DNA of 64,000 nt from contig OZ017797.1 in the NCBI GenBank assembly GCA_963969395.1, positions 3,968,001 to 4,032,000 of the forward strand, read 5' to 3'. The notes below the pieces were generated by a model, which worked only from the letters and a program-made list of their open reading frames with translations, searched no databases and was not told the DNA's origin. The number at the start of each line of letters is the position of its first letter. The stretch's first letter is position 1. The stretch is from Pseudoscleropodium purum. Its lineage: Eukaryota; Streptophyta; Bryopsida; Hypnales; Brachytheciaceae. This document shows positions 60,916 through 64,000 of this stretch, one piece after another. A program made the translations under genes and the position numbers.

Positions 60916-61389
60916 ACTTCAAAAGTAGTTTTTAAACCCCCAAATGCTAGGGACTCTTAGTTGTTAAGCATTTCATTATCTTTTGAATTTTAAAAATTTT
61001 GGGCAATTTTTTGCTAATGTGAATTTGACAATATTTATTGAAAATTGTATGCAAAGTGAGTTACTTTTTGCTATTTTTCCAAAGAATCAATTCGCAATAC
61101 AAACAAGTTTATGGACAAAGATTTATGTCCTTTCAAATAAAGTTCAAAACTTTGGAGAAGCTGAAAAAGGTTATTTAATGAATGGCAATTCTTTCTTGTA
61201 GAGTAAATCCATATATATTTATAAAGAAATCTTGATTCATTCTAGTCCAAAAAGTGAGTAAAGCAAAAAAAATTAGGTCAAAGTTTTTCTAGGAATTTTG
61301 TTTTGTGGAAAGTCAAGAAACCTCCTCATTTGTTTTTTTTAGAAAGGTCTACTTTGATCTTGGACATATAAAATGCACCATTGGCCCTA

Positions 61390-61640
61390 AACCGACATCT
61401 TCACCCTAGGTACATCTTTCAAATCAATTACATACCTATCAATGTGGAAGGAACCATTTGAAGACCAAACTTTGTTCCTTCATAACTCGTGCATATGATA
61501 TCCATATGTCACATTCTTTAGTGTGTTAGAACCTCCTTTCAAGTACCAAGAAGAAAATCAATGAGAATTTGACTAGTATAATAATAGTAACTAGGCACAC
61601 AAGCAAAGAGTGGCAATTTGGGGGGTACCCACCTAAAGCT
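61390..61640 (+). repeat. Dispersed repeat, second copy of 40060-40400
   Basis: Shared order: ATCA..TA, ACCTA, TTTGTTCCTTC.TAACT, ATATG.TATCCA, TAATAATAGTA, TAGGCACA and GTGG..TTTGG. Confidence 0.6.
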
Positions 61641-61749
61641 AAAAAAAGTTTGGGTAAAAAGTTACAAAGGAGATTAGAAATTGTGGTGGCTCACTTTGGT
61701 TTGAACATATGCTTTTTGCTGTGCTTTTCTCTATAAAACAAAAAGGGGA

Positions 61750-61990
61750 TGCCACTTTAGGCGGGGGTACCGTGTAATGCCTGCCACCGAATATTAGCCA
61801 GACTATTAGGGGTCACACCTAGGTTGGTGGTACTTGAGATCCTTCAGGGGTGGGACAGAAGGGAAAAGGGCTTCATGTAAGTTACGACAGTTTACAGGGA
61901 AAGGGTTGTTCCAGGGCAAGTCCAGGGATATCATAAGCGGTAAAAGCTTAACCCTGTAAACTGTAAGAACGCAGCAGTGTAAAAGTGTCT
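61750..61990. other. GC-elevated block with a perfect 13-bp inverted repeat
   Basis: ACAGTTTACAGGG at 61887-61899 and CCCTGTAAACTGT at 61952-61964. The block is GC-richer than its surroundings. I cannot identify a protein or RNA gene in it. Confidence 0.5.
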
Positions 61991-64000
61991 GATGGATGAC
62001 AGAGAATCCTTCTTTGGTTAGACAAGCCTACTAACATCCCAAATAGCAATCTGAATATCTTGAGGACAACTTCAATTCAGGGGCACATATTTTCAAAGGT
62101 GTGCACTTGTTTCACAAATCAAATCCAAGTGGAATTATAACTTTTCAATGAAAATTGTAATTTTTGTAAATTTCAGAAGTAGTTTGCCTTGAAAAGGTGG
62201 AGTCATGAACATCCTATAAGCAACCTATAACTACTCTTCTATGTATCCAATGGTACTTGAGTATTGAACATTAAGAAATTGACATGTTATCCCTTGTTGG
62301 CATTAATGTAGTGATTTTGTCACATAATGAATAAATTTGGATGAATTTTGGGATGGAATTAGGGCCAAAAGGAGGGTGACAGAATTAGGTAACGAATGGA
62401 AATAGGTTGGCTTACCTTATGCAAGATAGAAGTGCAAATATTCATTCTTGGAATTTTGTGTACAAAGGGGAGGTCTTGCACAACAATTTGACTTCCAATG
62501 AATGCTCTTGGCAAGGTTTTGAAGCAAATGATTCACATATTATGAAAAAAGATGGTTTTCACAATGACCAACTTGGACTTCTAAAGGTTAAACCTAAAAG
62601 ATGTGGAGACTAAGAAGTAGTCAATAAATGATTTTCTAAATCAAAGTAGAAATGAAGAATGGACCTTAGTATTGGATCCAAAATTAAATCATTATTGAGT
62701 GACTACTTTAGTCATAGGCCAATGACTTAGCCCTATGGATACCAAAAAATCTACATACCTTTCAATGTCTGTGAGGAGCATTCAATGAACCTCCTTTATA
62801 AAAATAAAGAACCTCAGAAGTTTGATCTTGTCCCTTTTCTTTAATAGTAAGACTATCCAATAGAACTAACTTGGTAATCAGTTGTCCAAGTTAATTTATT
62901 CCAAGTTGCAGTCATTCACAATGATGCAATAGTTCAGAAGTTGCCACATCATAATCAACCGAATGTTAATTTTTCTTCTAAAAAGATAGTCATTTGTGTT
63001 CATGTGAACTTTGTCAAAACAATATAAAGATTTTAATTGAACCCCTTAATGCCAAATAGCTGAGTATGTATGTACTGTAAACCATATGACTTCTAACATC
63101 CTAAAGGGGTTAAATTAGCTTAGACTACAATATTTCAAGCATTAATATTATCATTTATCTAGGACAGAGTCTCCGTATGGTTACATATATCCACTATTTA
63201 GAATTCTACTCAATTTGAAGTAAGCAATGCAATGGCATATAGTAATTAAATTAAAATTCTCATAGATGGGAGGTTGAAAATGCAACCTCAATAGCCTTTA
63301 TACAATGTATGCCTTTTGTCCCTCTAAAAACCTTTTTGTGAGGGATTAAATGTATTTTTAGTTTTTGTATCAATGATACATGCATTGAAGATTTAATAAC
63401 CAATCTCCTAAATCTATGCAAAATCTTCAATTTAGGTGCCATTGTTTAGGCATCCAAAATCCATATAGAAAATATCATTCTTGTCCTTCTTGATGATTTA
63501 AAGGTCCCTTGTAATTGCTTCATAGGCTAACCTATTGTAGGCAACAACTAGATGCAATGGTCATTGAAAAACATTCTTGGTTTGTACCTTCTTGTCCACT
63601 CATCTCTCTTCTTTCTTGGCCTAGGGAGAAGTTCCAAAACTAACCACAATAGGTGAGTCTATGAAACTAGAATGGGTCCAGGTGCAAAATTCACTTCTAA
63701 ATTCAATAAAATATTCTTTTTTGGAGAATTTTTTTTGTTTTTTTGGCATTCTTCCGCAACCTTATATTTGCACACACTGAAGTCAGTCCCCATGACTTTC
63801 CCACATCATCCAGTTTGAAATGCTTAAGTTATATCTGAAATAGGTACTTCTACTTTATATATGAATGTATCAGCAATGTGTGCTTGGCAAGTTAGTGTAA
63901 AATCAACTGATTCAATCACCGGCAAATTGCGTTGAGCCTCCGTCCATTGCCCTAAATTTGCAAGAAATAATAGGATTCCATTAACAGGAAAAGGCCTGAA
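61991..64000. other. AT-rich intergenic region to window end
   Basis: No gene supported; only short ORFs (up to 68 codons) without recognisable features. Confidence 0.5.

Noticed and set aside
1..64000. CRISPR arrays, bacterial operons or integrons
   Set aside because: No regularly spaced identical repeats with unique spacers; genes have spliceosomal introns and the DNA is plant nuclear in character.

Overview
The window is nuclear DNA from a land plant. It carries three intron-containing plant genes on the minus strand, with GT-AG introns whose reading phases all agree: a TRM1 tRNA methyltransferase, a subfamily XI leucine-rich-repeat receptor kinase, and the C-terminal part of an OB-fold/zinc-ribbon protein. 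These are separated by long AT-rich stretches full of old dispersed repeats and short transposons. The low gene density and the seven-exon receptor kinase (angiosperm relatives usually have one or two introns) suggest a larger, non-angiosperm plant genome such as a gymnosperm, fern or lycophyte. That placement is inference; the sequence does not settle it.

Layout. 0.1-4.5 kb: an intronless coding block on the plus strand, with one coiled-coil ORF and one RING-like ORF in the same frame separated by a stop codon. It is bounded by very GC-rich, inversely oriented ends. 5.65-6.45 kb: a second, non-coding element with related ends and an almost perfect 8-bp target duplication, which places the family in or near the hAT superfamily. 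6.5-16 kb: AT-rich DNA with several repeat families. 16.1-20.5 kb: complete TRM1 gene in 10 exons with two possible in-frame starts. 20.7-29.6 kb: intergenic repeats. 29.6-34.9 kb: complete LRR receptor kinase of 991 residues. 35.7-36.7 kb: a decayed DNA-level copy of the middle of TRM1, introns included. 36.8-38.2 kb: a PIF/Harbinger-type non-autonomous element with a 37-bp terminal inverted repeat, TTA duplications and an internal 191-bp tandem array. 40.5-42.8 kb: eight in-phase exons of an OB-fold/zinc-ribbon protein. 43-64 kb: repeat-rich DNA including a CACTA-type MITE, two degenerate arrays built around a CAATTGG-like motif, tandem and inverted copies of a roughly 380-bp family, and simple repeats.

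The genes do not form a pathway: TRM1 modifies tRNA, the receptor kinase perceives an extracellular ligand, and the OB-fold protein probably binds nucleic acid. The most unusual content is the transposon-like unit at the left end. It carries a coiled-coil plus RING-variant coding pair with no recognisable transposase, interrupted by exactly two in-frame stop codons in 3.4 kb and no frameshift.
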